Shown here one piece after another: positions 35,114-49,304 of a stretch of DNA of 64,000 nt (positions are counted from its first letter, which is position 1; every line of letters begins with the position of its first letter). The stretch is from contig NZ_BQID01000008.1 of the NCBI RefSeq assembly GCF_021602345.1, positions 248,001-312,000 of the forward strand. The letters are read 5' to 3'. Below the pieces are notes generated by a model that ran no database searches, was not told where the DNA came from, and saw nothing but the letters and a program-made list of their open reading frames with translations. The position numbers and the translations under genes are program-made. This DNA is from Pseudomonas pharyngis (GTDB lineage: Bacteria > Pseudomonadota > Gammaproteobacteria > Pseudomonadales > Pseudomonadaceae).

Positions 35114-37353
35114 GGAGTCCGGTTACGCCGCGTTTCGATGATGTTCGGCAACTGGGAAATCCGCCCCAGCAACCGCCCCAGCGCGTCCAGACCCGGAATC
35201 TCGATGGTCAGGGACATCAGCGCGGTGTTGTCCTCCTTGTTCGAGCGGGTGTTGACCGCCAGCACGTTGATCCGCTCGTTGAGCAGCACCTGCGAGACGT
35301 CACGCAGCAGACCGGAACGATCGTAGGCGCGGATGACGATGTCCACCGGATAGGTGAGCACCGGCACCGGGCCCCAGCTGACCTGGATGATCCGCTCCGG
35401 CTCGCGCCCGGCCAGTTGCAACACCGAGGCGCAGTCCTGGCGGTGAATGCTCACGCCACGGCCCTGGGTGATGTAACCGACGATCGCATCGCCCGGCAAC
35501 GGCTGGCAGCAGCCGGCCATCTGGGTCATCAGGTTGCCGACGCCCTGGATCTGAATGTCGCCGCGCTTGCCCGGTTTGTAGCCGGTGGCCTTGCGCGGAA
35601 TCAGTTCCAGCTGTTCGTTGCCGCGTTCCGGCTCGACCAGTTGTTGCGCCAGATTCACCAGTTGCGCCAGACGCAGGTCGCCGGCACCGAGGGCGGCGAA
35701 CATGTCTTCGGCGGTTTTCATGTTGGCCTTGTCGGCCAGCTTGTCGAAATCCACCGCCGGCAGGCCGAGGCGATTGAGCTCGCGCTCGAGCAGGGTCTTG
35801 CCCGCCGCGACGTTCTGGTCGCGCGCCTGCAACTTGAACCAGTGCACGATCTTCGCCCGCGCCCGGGACGTGGTGACGTAGCCCAGGTTCGGGTTCAGCC
35901 AGTCGCGGCTCGGAGTGCCGTGCTTGCTGGTGATGATCTCGACCTGTTCACCGGTCTGCAGGCTGTAGTTGAGCGGAACGATGCGCCCGTTGATCTTCGC
36001 GCCACGGCAGTTGTGGCCGATTTCGGTGTGTACGCGGTAGGCGAAGTCCAGCGGTGTCGCGCCCTTCGGCAAGTCGATGGCATGACCGTCCGGGGTGAAG
36101 ATGTAGACCCGGTCCGGCTCGATATCGACCCGCAGCTGTTCGGCCAGACCACCGATGTCGCCCAGCTCTTCGTGCCACTCGAGGACCTGACGCAGCCAGG
36201 AAATTTTCTCTTCGTAGTGATTGGAGCCGGACTTGACGTCGGTGCCCTTGTAGCGCCAGTGCGCGCAGACGCCGAGCTCGGCCTCTTCGTGCATCGAGTG
36301 GGTCCGGATCTGGACTTCCAGCACCTTGCCTTCCGGGCCGATTACCGCCGTGTGCAGCGAGCGGTAGCCGTTCTCTTTCGGGTTGGCGATGTAGTCGTCG
36401 AACTCTTTCGGGATGTGCCGCCACAGGGTGTGGACGATACCGAGCGCGGTGTAGCAGTCGCGCATTTCCGGCACCAGCACGCGCACCGCACGCACGTCGT
36501 AGATCTGGCTGAACTCCAGACCCTTGCGCTGCATTTTGCGCCAGATCGAATAGATGTGTTTGGCCCGGCCGCTGATGTCGGCTTCGACGCCGGTGGCCTG
36601 CAGTTCGTCCTTGAGCTGGGTCATCACGTCGGCGATGAAACGCTCACGGTCGAGCCGCCGCTCATGCAGCAGCTTGGCAATCTGTTTGTATTGATCGGGT
36701 TCCAGGTAACGGAAGGACAGGTCCTCCAGTTCCCATTTGATATGACCGATGCCGAGTCGATGCGCGAGCGGCGCATAGATGTCGAACACTTCCCGAGCGA
36801 CCCGGTTACGTTTTTCGTCGTCGGCGGTTTTCACCGCGCGGATCGCACAGGTGCGTTCGGCGAGTTTGATCAGCGCGACACGCACGTCGTCGACCATCGC
36901 CACCAGCATCTTGCGCAGGTTTTCCACCTGGCCCTGGGTGCCAAGCACCATCGACTGGCGCGGGCTGAGGCTGGCACTGATCGCGGCCATGCGCAGCACG
37001 CCGTCGATCAGCTTGGCGACCACCGGGCCGAAGCGCTGGCTGACCGCTGCGAGTTCAATCTGACCTTCGCGTACGCCGCGATACAGAACCGCGGCAACCA
37101 GCGAATCCTGATCGAGCTTGAGGTCGGCGAGGATCTCGGCGATCTCGAGACCGGTACTGAAACTGCCGCTGCCTTCGGACCAGAGATTCTTCGCCGCATT
37201 GGACTGTTGCTCGGCCTGGCGAGCGTACTCGCAGGCCTCTTTCAAGGCTTCGCGATCCAGTGCCAGATCGACACTGACCGCATGATCGAGCCAAGCCTCG
37301 AGATTGATACTGCCGTCAGTGTTGATCGGCTGGTGTGCTCTCACCTGTACCAT
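35110..37353 (-). CDS. relA: (p)ppGpp synthetase I, GTP pyrophosphokinase
   Basis: A 747-residue stringent-response enzyme that makes (p)ppGpp on stalled ribosomes. The order is: a degenerate HD domain (the HDxxED hydrolase motif is replaced around YRGVREGQ, so no hydrolase), a synthetase domain with RxLHT-type YRSLHTAVIGPEGKVLEVQIRT and EFDD (the RelA-type acidic motif), a TGS domain (IFTPDGHAIDLPKGATPLDFAY), zinc-finger and helical parts (AGCCQPLPGDAIVGY) and a C-terminal ACT domain. It is followed by mazG and preceded by rlmD. Confidence 0.97.
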   Translation of the reverse strand: MVQVRAHQPINTDGSINLEAWLDHAVSVDLALDREALKEACEYARQAEQQSNAAKNLWSEGSGSFSTGLEIAEILADLKLDQDSLVAAVLYRGVREGQIELAAVSQRFGPVVAKLIDGVLRMAAISASLSPRQSMVLGTQGQVENLRKMLVAMVDDVRVALIKLAERTCAIRAVKTADDEKRNRVAREVFDIYAPLAHRLGIGHIKWELEDLSFRYLEPDQYKQIAKLLHERRLDRERFIADVMTQLKDELQATGVEADISGRAKHIYSIWRKMQRKGLEFSQIYDVRAVRVLVPEMRDCYTALGIVHTLWRHIPKEFDDYIANPKENGYRSLHTAVIGPEGKVLEVQIRTHSMHEEAELGVCAHWRYKGTDVKSGSNHYEEKISWLRQVLEWHEELGDIGGLAEQLRVDIEPDRVYIFTPDGHAIDLPKGATPLDFAYRVHTEIGHNCRGAKINGRIVPLNYSLQTGEQVEIITSKHGTPSRDWLNPNLGYVTTSRARAKIVHWFKLQARDQNVAAGKTLLERELNRLGLPAVDFDKLADKANMKTAEDMFAALGAGDLRLAQLVNLAQQLVEPERGNEQLELIPRKATGYKPGKRGDIQIQGVGNLMTQMAGCCQPLPGDAIVGYITQGRGVSIHRQDCASVLQLAGREPERIIQVSWGPVPVLTYPVDIVIRAYDRSGLLRDVSQVLLNERINVLAVNTRSNKEDNTALMSLTIEIPGLDALGRLLGRISQLPNIIETRRNRTP

Positions 37354-37441
37354 CTTGCTTTACCTTCCCTACGACGCAGATTCAATGCGTCAAATCACTG
37401 ACCGTCAATGCCCGTTCGCGCTCGCGGGGCCAAGGCGAGCG

Positions 37442-38827
37442 CTACGGACGACCAGTCGGATCAGACGAGCCATCCTGGCTCGCTTCAAATAACGCCATGG
37501 CCTCGACATGTGCCGTCTGAGGAAACATATCGAGAATCCCGGCACGTTTTAACCGGTAGCCCTGCTTGATCAATTCGACCGTATCGCGCGCCAGAGTTGC
37601 AGGGTTGCACGACACGTACACCAACCGTTTGGCGCCCAAGGCCGCCAGCTTGCGCACCACCTCGAAAGCACCGTCGCGCGGTGGGTCCAAGAGTACCGCA
37701 GAAAAGCCGTTTCCGATCCACTCGGCATCGGTCAAAGGCTGGGATAAATCGGCCTGAAAAAACTTTGTGTTATGCAAATTGTTGCTAGCGGCATTGGCCG
37801 CCGCGCGATCGACCATGGTCTGCACGCCTTCGACCGCCACCACTTCACGCGCGGCTTTTGCCAGCGGCAAGGCAAAGTTGCCCAGACCGCAAAACAGGTC
37901 GAGCACGCGCTCATCGCTCGTCGGTTTCAACCAGTCCAGCGCCTGGGCGACCATGGCCTCGTTGACCCCGGCGTTGACCTGGATGAAATCTCCCGGCCGA
38001 TAGGCCAGTTGCAGGTCCCATTGTTCCAGGCGATAACCGAGCGACTGTGCATCATCCACCGGCTGCGGTTCGCCTTCGCCATGCAGCCAGAGCTGCGCTT
38101 CATGGAACGCGCAGAAATCCTTGAGGATCGTCAGGTCGGCCTCGGACAGCGGCGCCATGTGACGCAGCAGGACGGCGAGTGACGAGCCGCTGAACAATTC
38201 GACATGCCCCAGCGCCTGAGGTTTGCTCAGGCGGCGAAGCATCTCCGGCAAACGGGTCATGATCGGCTGCAAGGGCTGTACCAGCACCGGGCATTCGCTG
38301 ATCGCGACGATGTCCTGACTGCCGGCGGCACGGAAACCGACTTCAAGCTGTTTGGCCTTGCTGTCCCAGCGCACGGCGATCCGGGCGCGGCGACGGTAGC
38401 CGAATTCGGGACCGGTCAACGGCGCCGCCCACTCCTCGGGCTCGGCACCGGCGACTCGCGACAACTGCTCGGCGAGCATGCGCTGTTTCAGGGCAAGCTG
38501 TTCGTTGTGGGGCAAATGCTGGACGCTGCAACCGCCGCAACGTCCGGCATGCTGGCAAGGTGCGGGACGACGCAATTGACTGGCGCTGAACACGCGCTCG
38601 GTACGCGCCTCGACCACTTTGCCGTGGGCGCCGAGCACTCGGGCTTCGACTTCTTCACCGGCGAGGGCGCCGAGGACGAACCAGGTCTTGCCTTCAAAAA
38701 ACGCGATGCCGCGACCGTCATTGGCCAAGCGCTCGATGCTCAGACGCTGCTTTTTGCCGGTCGGGATTTGCGCGGCCTTACTGCCGCCGGTGGGCTGGAA
38801 GCGCAGGCCTCTCTCATGCTTGGCCAT
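37442..38827 (-). CDS. rlmD: 23S rRNA (uracil-1939-C5)-methyltransferase
   Basis: A 461-residue RNA methyltransferase with an N-terminal TRAM domain ([23 protein letters not shown]). It has an iron-sulfur cluster motif ([14 protein letters not shown]), the SAM-binding [24 protein letters not shown], and the catalytic Cys in [12 protein letters not shown]. The start overlaps the cysM stop by one base (TGATG). It is the PA0933 neighbour of relA in PAO1, from memory. Confidence 0.95.
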   Translation of the reverse strand: MAKHERGLRFQPTGGSKAAQIPTGKKQRLSIERLANDGRGIAFFEGKTWFVLGALAGEEVEARVLGAHGKVVEARTERVFSASQLRRPAPCQHAGRCGGCSVQHLPHNEQLALKQRMLAEQLSRVAGAEPEEWAAPLTGPEFGYRRRARIAVRWDSKAKQLEVGFRAAGSQDIVAISECPVLVQPLQPIMTRLPEMLRRLSKPQALGHVELFSGSSLAVLLRHMAPLSEADLTILKDFCAFHEAQLWLHGEGEPQPVDDAQSLGYRLEQWDLQLAYRPGDFIQVNAGVNEAMVAQALDWLKPTSDERVLDLFCGLGNFALPLAKAAREVVAVEGVQTMVDRAAANAASNNLHNTKFFQADLSQPLTDAEWIGNGFSAVLLDPPRDGAFEVVRKLAALGAKRLVYVSCNPATLARDTVELIKQGYRLKRAGILDMFPQTAHVEAMALFEASQDGSSDPTGRP

Positions 38828-39729
38828 CAGTTGGGCGCGTCGAAAATGCCGGTCGACAGGTAACGGTCGCCACGGTCGCAGATGATCGCGACGATCACCG
38901 CGTTTTCAACTTCTTTGGACAGGCGCAGCATCGCTGCCACCGCACCGCCCGAGGACACGCCACAGAAGATGCCTTCTTCGCGGGCCAGACGCCGGGTGAC
39001 GTCCTCGGCTTCGCTTTGCGCCATGTCGACGATGCGGTCAACGCGGTCGGCCTGGTAGATCTTCGGCAGGTATTCCTGCGGCCAGCGGCGGATGCCGGGA
39101 ATGGCCGAGCCTTCCATCGGTTGCAGGCCGACGATCTGCACCTTGTCGTTCTGCTCCTTGAGGTAGCGCGACACGCCCATGATGGTGCCGGTGGTACCCA
39201 TGGAGCTGACGAAATGGGTGATGGAGCCCTCGGTCTGACGCCAGATTTCCGGGCCGGTGGTGGTGTAGTGCGCTTCAGGGTTGTCGCCGTTGGCGAACTG
39301 ATCCAGCACCTTGCCACGGCCTTCGGCTTCCATCCGCTGGGCGAGATCGCGAGCGCCTTCCATGCCCTCTTCCTGGCTGACCAGAATCAGCTGCGCGCCG
39401 TAAGCGGTCATCGCCGCCTTACGCTCGGCACTGGAGTTGTCCGGCATGATCAGGATCATCTTGTAACCCTTGATCGCGGCGGCCATCGCCAGGGCGATCC
39501 CGGTGTTGCCCGAAGTCGCTTCGATCAGCGTATCGCCTTCGTGGATCTGCCCGCGCAACTCGGCACGGGTGATCATCGACAACGCCGGACGATCCTTGAC
39601 CGAACCCGCCGGGTTGTTCCCTTCGAGCTTGAGCAAAAGGGTGTTGCTGGTGACACCGGGCAGGCGCTGCAAACGCACCAGCGGCGTGTTGCCGACGCAA
39701 TCGGCGATGGTTGAGTACTGCAAGGTCAT
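38827..39729 (-). CDS. cysM: Cysteine synthase B
   Basis: A 300-residue PLP enzyme that makes cysteine from O-acetylserine, with CysM-type use of thiosulfate. The PLP lysine is in [13 protein letters not shown], the substrate loop is [12 protein letters not shown] and the phosphate-binding loop is MGTTGTIMG. The CysM-type RRWPQEYLP segment is present. The start at 39729 is preferred to 39744. It is first of the minus-strand cysM-rlmD-relA-mazG-DUF2058 block. Confidence 0.95.
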   Translation of the reverse strand: MTLQYSTIADCVGNTPLVRLQRLPGVTSNTLLLKLEGNNPAGSVKDRPALSMITRAELRGQIHEGDTLIEATSGNTGIALAMAAAIKGYKMILIMPDNSSAERKAAMTAYGAQLILVSQEEGMEGARDLAQRMEAEGRGKVLDQFANGDNPEAHYTTTGPEIWRQTEGSITHFVSSMGTTGTIMGVSRYLKEQNDKVQIVGLQPMEGSAIPGIRRWPQEYLPKIYQADRVDRIVDMAQSEAEDVTRRLAREEGIFCGVSSGGAVAAMLRLSKEVENAVIVAIICDRGDRYLSTGIFDAPN

Positions 39730-39835
39730 GGCGTTTTTTCGCAATCCGGACTGCGGGGGCGCCTATCATACCGGCAAACCTGCGCAGGCCATATCACGCA
39801 AAGTGTGGTGCTTATGGTTTCTTGGAATAAGCAAT

Positions 39836-39862
39836 AAAAGTCGCGCCAGTGGTGCGACTTTT
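39836..39862 (-). terminator. Terminator after the PirS-like kinase
   Basis: AAAAGTCGC and GCGACTTTT pair around a 9-nt loop in the 170-bp gap between this kinase and cysM. Confidence 0.75.
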
Positions 39863-39899
39863 AAATAGCGTCAGCAGCGCTGACACTTTCTTGTGCAGC

Positions 39900-41324
39900 T
39901 CAAACGATCTGCGGGCGGCTCATGTCCACTGTGGCAGCTGGCTTGCCAGCGAAGACGTCGGGACTGACAGCACTGTCATCCGCCACCAACCGCAGATTCA
40001 AGCGCAATCCCGACGGGCCGTTCTCGGCCCACAGGGTTCCGCCCTGGCGTTGCACCGCGTTCCTCGCGATGCTCAGGCCCAGACCAAATCCACCGTCCCC
40101 CGGCCGCGAGCCGTCGAGTCGGATGAAGGGCGAGAAGATCCGCTCCAGATCCGCCTCGGCCACGCCGCCACCCTCGTCCTCCAGCCACAGGTGCCAGTAA
40201 TCGCCATCCCGTCGACCATCGAGCCGCACGATGCCGCCCGGTGGCGAATGTCGAATCGCATTACGCAGAATGTTTTCCAGTGCCTGGGCCAGGGTGTTGA
40301 GATTGCCGCGCACCCAGCATGAGGCCTCCACCCCGCACTGCAACTGCCCCATCGGACAGCAGCTTTCGTAGCAGGCGTTTTCCGTGAGCATTTCCCACAG
40401 TGCCTGAATCTGGATCGCTTCGTCCGGCAACGGCGCGCGTTCGGTGTCGAGCCAGGCCAATTGCAGGGTGTCCTCCACCAATCGCTGCATCACGTCGACT
40501 TCGCGACCGATACGTTCGCGCAGCGGTTGCAGCTGCTGCTCGCTTTCGCTGGCGACCCGCAACCGGCTCAGGGGCGTGCGCAGTTCGTGGGACAAATCGC
40601 GCAGCAGCTGCTGTTGCAGGGCCACGGTGGATTGCAGGCGTTCGGACATCGAGTCGAAGGCGCGGGCCAGTTCGCCGAGTTCATCGGGGCGCTGGGTGAT
40701 GCCGCTCGACAACCGCACATTCAATTGATCGGCGCGCCAGGCGTTAGCTTGCTCGCGCAGATTGTTCAGCGGCACCACCAGCAGGCGATACAGGCCGACG
40801 CACAGCAGCAAGGTGAACAGACCTGGAATCACGCCGTTGGTGATGACGCGCCAGAACACCCGGTATTTGCCCGGCAGAAATCGCTCGGGTAACTCGATCA
40901 CCAGACTGCCGGCGGTCGGGTCAGTGGGAAATGGAACCCGCAGCCACGGCCGGCCCTTTTTGTGAATCGGCCAGTCAAGGCCGCGCAGGAAGGTCAGGCG
41001 CTGAAGCTCTTGAGCGTTCAACGGCTGGCTGCCCAGCGACTGCAGGTTGCCGCCGATCACGCCGACCCAGCCGGCTTCGCGCAACTCCATGCTCTGTAAC
41101 CAGCTATCGATGCCATCGCGCCCGCCCTGCTGCCAGGCGCGCTCGGCCTCGGCGGCATAACGGCTCAGCGTGCGACGGGCGTCGTCGGAGAGGAACTGGT
41201 TGCGCTGCTCCATGTACCGGCCCCAGGACCAGCTCAGCCAGATCATCAACAGACAGAACGCCACCAACAGGCAGGCGAGTTTCCAGAACAGCGAGTGCCG
41301 GCCCGGCAGGTCAGACACTTTCAT
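39900..41324 (-). CDS. Sensor histidine kinase, PirS/PfeS-like
   Basis: A 474-residue kinase with two membrane helices (about residues 13-32 and 163-185), a periplasmic domain of about 130 residues, HAMP, an H-box LRDLSHELRTPLSRLR, an N-box ILRNAIRHS and G boxes EDEGGGV and GFGLGLSIARN. Five Cys cluster in about 20 residues (NACYESCCPMGQLQCGVE) between the H-box and N-box. The last 25 or so residues include a stretch encoded by a REP-like sequence. ATG at 41324 is preferred over GTG at 41333. Its position between gacS and cysM matches PAO1 pirS, but no pirA receptor gene is present. Confidence 0.88.
   Translation of the reverse strand: MKVSDLPGRHSLFWKLACLLVAFCLLMIWLSWSWGRYMEQRNQFLSDDARRTLSRYAAEAERAWQQGGRDGIDSWLQSMELREAGWVGVIGGNLQSLGSQPLNAQELQRLTFLRGLDWPIHKKGRPWLRVPFPTDPTAGSLVIELPERFLPGKYRVFWRVITNGVIPGLFTLLLCVGLYRLLVVPLNNLREQANAWRADQLNVRLSSGITQRPDELGELARAFDSMSERLQSTVALQQQLLRDLSHELRTPLSRLRVASESEQQLQPLRERIGREVDVMQRLVEDTLQLAWLDTERAPLPDEAIQIQALWEMLTENACYESCCPMGQLQCGVEASCWVRGNLNTLAQALENILRNAIRHSPPGGIVRLDGRRDGDYWHLWLEDEGGGVAEADLERIFSPFIRLDGSRPGDGGFGLGLSIARNAVQRQGGTLWAENGPSGLRLNLRLVADDSAVSPDVFAGKPAATVDMSRPQIV
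39930..39952. repeat. REP-like palindrome inside the 3' end of the kinase gene
   Basis: TGTGGCAGCTGGCTTGCCAG followed by CGA differs from the family core GTGGGAGCTGGCTTGCCAGCGA by one base and lies within the coding frame (residues FAGKPAAT). Confidence 0.75.
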
Positions 41325-42033
41325 CGACGGCACTCAGGACGTAACCCTTGCCCCACACCGTGCGTACTTCCCGCTCGGTGTAACCGACCGACTTGAGTTT
41401 GCGGCGGATCTGGCTGATGTGCATGTCGAGGCTGCGGTCGTGGGCCGCATAGCCGCGTTGCAGAACGTGCTGGTAAAGGAAGGCCTTGCTCAGCACTTCC
41501 TCGTCGTTGCGATTGAGGGTTTCCAGCAGACGGTATTCGCTGCGGGTCAGGCCGGCCGGTTGATTACGGTAGAACACATCGCACTGCTCGTCGTCGAAAC
41601 GCAGCCCGCTGGCCGGCATCACCGGGGCGATGGCCGCCGGACGACGGTCGAGGGCGACCCGGCGCAGGATCGCTTCGATCCGTACATGCAACTCGGCCAT
41701 GCTGAAAGGTTTGGGCAGGTAGTCATCGGCGCCGAGGCGGAAACCGCTGATACGGTCGGCCTCGGCACCCAGCGCCGACATCAGCAGCACCGGGGTGGAA
41801 TGGCTCTCGCGCAGTTGGGTGAGGACATTCAATCCATCCAGCCCCGGCAACAGAATGTCCATCAACACCACATCGAACGGCTGGCGCCGGGCAATGCTCA
41901 GGCCTTCGCTGCCGTTCTGGCACCAGGTCACCTGGAAGCCACTGCGGCCCAGTTGTTCATGGACATAGGCACCGAGGACGGGATCGTCTTCGATGGAAAG
42001 AATGCGGGGTTGGCCAATAGAGACAGGAGTCAT
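41311..42033 (-). CDS. OmpR-family response regulator, PirR/PfeR-like
   Basis: A 240-residue regulator with a receiver domain (ED at residues 17-18, acceptor Asp in VVLMDILLPGLDG, Lys in YLPKPFSM) and a C-terminal winged helix (LDMHISQIRRKLKSVG, VRTVWGKGYVLS). Its stop overlaps the kinase start by 14 bases, so the two are co-translated. The start MTPVSIGQPRILSIEDD at 42033 is preferred over a longer frame to 42171. It is divergent from gacS, with 216 bp between starts. Confidence 0.92.
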   Translation of the reverse strand: MTPVSIGQPRILSIEDDPVLGAYVHEQLGRSGFQVTWCQNGSEGLSIARRQPFDVVLMDILLPGLDGLNVLTQLRESHSTPVLLMSALGAEADRISGFRLGADDYLPKPFSMAELHVRIEAILRRVALDRRPAAIAPVMPASGLRFDDEQCDVFYRNQPAGLTRSEYRLLETLNRNDEEVLSKAFLYQHVLQRGYAAHDRSLDMHISQIRRKLKSVGYTEREVRTVWGKGYVLSAVDESV

Positions 42034-42249
42034 GACTATCTGCAAATAATTCTCAGTTGGGCGATTATTCAAGATTGCCCGGCGCCCGGCAACCCAAGCT
42101 TGACCTGTCGGACAGATGACCGGCCTGAGAGTGAACAACCACGACATCATTTTTCCCAAGATTGCCCGCAAGCAAATCGCTACACTGCGCCGATACCGCG
42201 TGCCGGACGCACGTGTGAGTCAACGATCAGCGGGATGCAGGAGAAAGGC

Positions 42250-45003
<2,754 letters not shown>

Positions 45004-45086
45004 TCCACGGCAATGCCGGTCAACGCCGACGCGGCTACAGTTGTCGCGGGTGAATTGCGCCCGCGTCGATGCTCCAGGAGGATTTC

Positions 45087-46076
45087 ATGCGCACGATCGT
45101 TTTCAGCAGCCAGACCTACGACCGCGACAGTTTCCTCGCCGCCGACTGCCCGGACGGGATCGAACTGCACTTCCAGCCGGCCCGGCTCAGTCTCGACACG
45201 GCGGCGCTGGCCGAACATCACGAGGTAGTCTGCGCCTTCATCAACGATGACCTCAGCGCTCCGGTGCTGGAACGTCTGGCCGCCGGCGGCACTCGCCTTA
45301 TCGCCTTGCGTTCGGCCGGCTACAACCACGTGGATCTGACCGTCGCCAAACGTCTGGGGCTGGCCGTCGTGCGTGTACCAGCCTACTCGCCCCACGCGGT
45401 GGCCGAGCATGCGGTGGCGTTGATCCTCGCCCTCAACCGGCGCCTGCATCGCGCCTACAACCGCACCCGCGAAGGCGATTTCAGCCTGCACGGTCTTACC
45501 GGTTTCGATCTGGTGGGCAAGACGGTCGGCATCGTCGGCACCGGACAGATCGGCGCGACCTTCGCCAAAATCATGCACGGCTTTGGCTGCGAACTGCTGG
45601 CCTACGACCCTTATCCGAACCCTGCCGTCGAAGCGTTAGGCGCGCGCTACCTGAGCCTGCCGGATCTGCTGGCACAGTCGCGGATCATCAGCCTGCACTG
45701 CCCGCTCAACGAACAGAGCAGACACCTGATCAACCGCAATTCGCTGGCACACATGCAACCGGGGGCGATGCTGATCAACACCGGGCGCGGCGGTCTGGTG
45801 GACACGCCAGCGCTGATCGACGCCTTGAAGGACGGCCAGCTCGGTTATCTGGGACTGGATGTGTATGAAGAGGAAGCGCAGCTGTTTTTCGAGGACCGTT
45901 CCGACCTGCCGCTACAGGACGACGTGCTGGCGCGGCTGCTGACGTTCCCCAATGTGATCGTCACCGCCCATCAGGCGTTTCTGACCCATGAGGCGCTGGG
46001 CGCGATTGCCGCGACCACCCTGCACAACATCGCGACCTGGGCGGCGGGTACGCCGCAGAACCAGGTCGAGGGCTGA
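45087..46076 (+). CDS. ldhA: D-lactate dehydrogenase (fermentative)
   Basis: A 329-residue D-2-hydroxyacid dehydrogenase that reduces pyruvate to D-lactate with NADH. It has the nucleotide motif GIVGTGQIG (about 151), the catalytic Arg in NTGRGG (about 235), Glu in DVYEEEAQLF and His in TAHQAFLT (about 296). CAGGAGG lies 5 bases before the ATG at 45087. It follows gacS as in PAO1. Confidence 0.95.
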   Translation: MRTIVFSSQTYDRDSFLAADCPDGIELHFQPARLSLDTAALAEHHEVVCAFINDDLSAPVLERLAAGGTRLIALRSAGYNHVDLTVAKRLGLAVVRVPAYSPHAVAEHAVALILALNRRLHRAYNRTREGDFSLHGLTGFDLVGKTVGIVGTGQIGATFAKIMHGFGCELLAYDPYPNPAVEALGARYLSLPDLLAQSRIISLHCPLNEQSRHLINRNSLAHMQPGAMLINTGRGGLVDTPALIDALKDGQLGYLGLDVYEEEAQLFFEDRSDLPLQDDVLARLLTFPNVIVTAHQAFLTHEALGAIAATTLHNIATWAAGTPQNQVEG

Positions 46077-46086
46077 ACGATCGGGC

Positions 46087-46527
46087 TCAGACCGGAGGCG
46101 GCGTCGGGGTAATCGCCACGCACAGGATCAACAGCGCCAGCCAGCCGAACCCCAGTAAACGCTGCTTAAGGGAGTGCCCGCTGCGCAGCAGGAACCAGAC
46201 AAACACCAGCGGCATCAGAAACGCCATGATCTTCAGCCAGCCTTCCACCGGGCGCGAGCCGTCCGGGTTCAGCACCGGCTCGACCGGCTGCGAACGACGG
46301 CGTCGCCCCGCAGCGGCCGGCATGATCTTCGGCCGCTCGGGTGCCGGCGGCGGAACATAAGCCTCGGGCACGGCCTTGTTGCGCGGCAGGCTGCCAAAGG
46401 AAATTGTCGACGTGCCCGTCTGGGCGTGCGAAGCAGGCGCCTCTGCCAGCGGGGCCCCGCAATGAATGCACGCCGTGGCTTCGGAGCTGATGCTCCGCTT
46501 GCATTCATAACATTCGATCAGCGCCAT
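46087..46527 (-). CDS. Zinc-ribbon membrane protein of unknown function
   Basis: A 146-residue protein with an N-terminal zinc ribbon (CYECKRSISSEATACIHCG, residues 7-25). A low-complexity proline-rich middle follows, then two hydrophobic helices near the C-terminus (about 95-113 and 125-142). I know no function. The start at 46527 is chosen because the ribbon begins right after it. It converges with ldhA and is divergent from the next gene. Confidence 0.75.
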   Translation of the reverse strand: MALIECYECKRSISSEATACIHCGAPLAEAPASHAQTGTSTISFGSLPRNKAVPEAYVPPPAPERPKIMPAAAGRRRRSQPVEPVLNPDGSRPVEGWLKIMAFLMPLVFVWFLLRSGHSLKQRLLGFGWLALLILCVAITPTPPPV

Positions 46528-46660
46528 GTTCCGTTCCTTGAAAATGAAGGCGGCAGTTTGCCACGACTGCGGTGTCGATTTGAACCGGATCGAAGGTCGC
46601 ACGCGCGCATCATTCTGCAATCAAGCCCGTGCTAGCATGTCGCGCATATTTGGAGGACCC

Positions 46661-47095
46661 ATGGTCGAACACGATTTCCGCTACACCCTGATGAACCCGC
46701 AACACACCCTCACCGAATGCCGCGCCCTGGTTCCGGGCCGTTATCAGGTCACCGGCAACGGTGGCTCGATCCGCATCGGCGACGTGCTGGTCGTAACCCT
46801 CAAAGGCAGCAAGGACTTGTCCATGCGTCTGACCGTCGACACCGTCCGCCACCTGATCAACCCGCCGGGTCAATGGACTGCCATGACCACCGGCCCGGTG
46901 TTTGGTGAGCTGGCGATCCACACCTGGCAGGTCAATTGCGACAGCTGCGCCAGGGAGCTGAGCTTCGAATTCGCCGTGGACGCCAAGTTGGGCAAGCCTG
47001 CGGAAAAACCGGCCGCCACCGCACGCATCGCCGAGCTCGGCTGGAAAGCCGTTGGCGACAAGCACCTGTGCCCGAAATGCCAGGAGACGGCGTGA
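46661..47095 (+). CDS. Conserved hypothetical protein with two CxxC pairs
   Basis: A 144-residue protein. The N-terminal part is beta-rich (YQVTGNGGSIRIGDVLVVTLKG), and the C-terminus carries CDSCARELSF and CPKCQETA, which probably bind one zinc ion. GGAGG lies 5 bases before the ATG at 46661; upstream in-frame starts (46526, 46637) overlap the divergent gene. Its stop overlaps the next start by 1 base. Confidence 0.75.
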   Translation: MVEHDFRYTLMNPQHTLTECRALVPGRYQVTGNGGSIRIGDVLVVTLKGSKDLSMRLTVDTVRHLINPPGQWTAMTTGPVFGELAIHTWQVNCDSCARELSFEFAVDAKLGKPAEKPAATARIAELGWKAVGDKHLCPKCQETA

Positions 47096-47499
47096 TGAAA
47101 CACCTGGCCCTGACCGCTGTTGTCGGCGCCGGCCTGATGGGGTGCGCCGCGGAGCCTGTGCAACTGCAACAGAACCGCAGCTACATTCTGGAATGGATCG
47201 GCGAGCGTCCGCTGATGGACTACAGCCACCTGACCGTGACCCTTGGCGATGATGGCCGGGCGTATGGCAATGGCGGCTGCAACCACTGGTTCGCGCCGTA
47301 CACCCTGGAAGGCGACAAGCTGAGCTTCGGCAAGATCGGCAAGACCCGCAAACTCTGCGCACCGGCGCTGATGGAGCAGGAGCAACGCTTCCTCCAGGCC
47401 CTGGAGCATGTTGAGCGCTGGGACATCTCGCCGATCGAGCAGATGCGCTTCTGGCCCGCCGAAGGCAAGCCGCTGCGCTGGTGGCTGGAAGAGGGTTGA
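47095..47499 (+). CDS. META-domain lipoprotein (HslJ-like)
   Basis: A 134-residue protein with a lipoprotein signal (lipobox LMGC, Cys17) and a META/HslJ domain with NGGCNHWFAPYTLEGDKLSFGKIGKTRKLC. Family members are linked to heat and novobiocin tolerance in E. coli, but the biochemical role is unclear. It is coupled to the preceding gene (TGATG). Confidence 0.85.
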   Translation: MKHLALTAVVGAGLMGCAAEPVQLQQNRSYILEWIGERPLMDYSHLTVTLGDDGRAYGNGGCNHWFAPYTLEGDKLSFGKIGKTRKLCAPALMEQEQRFLQALEHVERWDISPIEQMRFWPAEGKPLRWWLEEG

Positions 47500-47512
47500 T
47501 CCTTTAGATCGC

Positions 47513-47760
47513 CAAGCCCCTCACCCTAACCCTCCCGAAACGTCGGACCGCCCAAAGGGAGAGGGGACTGATTGGGGGATATTGGAGAGATACGCCGACC
47601 TGAAAGACCTTCACCGAATCCATAACCAACCGGATTCCGCTCTGACGAATCTTCAGTCGACCTGATCCTCCAGGTCGATGCAAATCGCCAGACACCTCGG
47701 TCGGCCCCCTCTCCCTCCGGGCGGTCCGACGTTTCGGGAGAGGGCTGGGGTGAGGGATGC
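47513..47760. repeat. Inverted pair of the CCCTCACCC repeat family
   Basis: Left arm (about 47517-47570) and right arm (about 47702-47756) are about 55-nt imperfect inverted copies sharing CCGAAACGTCGGACCGCCC. The segment after the left arm (TACGCCGACCTGAAA) matches the linker of repeats A and B. A small hairpin (CGACCTG/CAGGTCG) lies inside. It again fills a convergent intergenic gap. Confidence 0.8.
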
Positions 47761-47774
47761 TTTTTAGCGGCAAC

Positions 47775-49303
<1,529 letters not shown>

Positions 49304-49304
49304 G

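Noticed and set aside
35416-37401. A 661-codon open frame opposite relA
   Set aside because: Its sequence is low-complexity and rich in His, Arg, Val and Gln, as expected from the antisense of a GC-rich gene. RelA on the other strand is certain.
41170-42249. An N-terminal extension of gacS of about 360 codons
   Set aside because: It overlaps the divergent kinase and regulator genes and has no domain. GTG at 42250 has an AGGAG site and gives the known 917-residue length.
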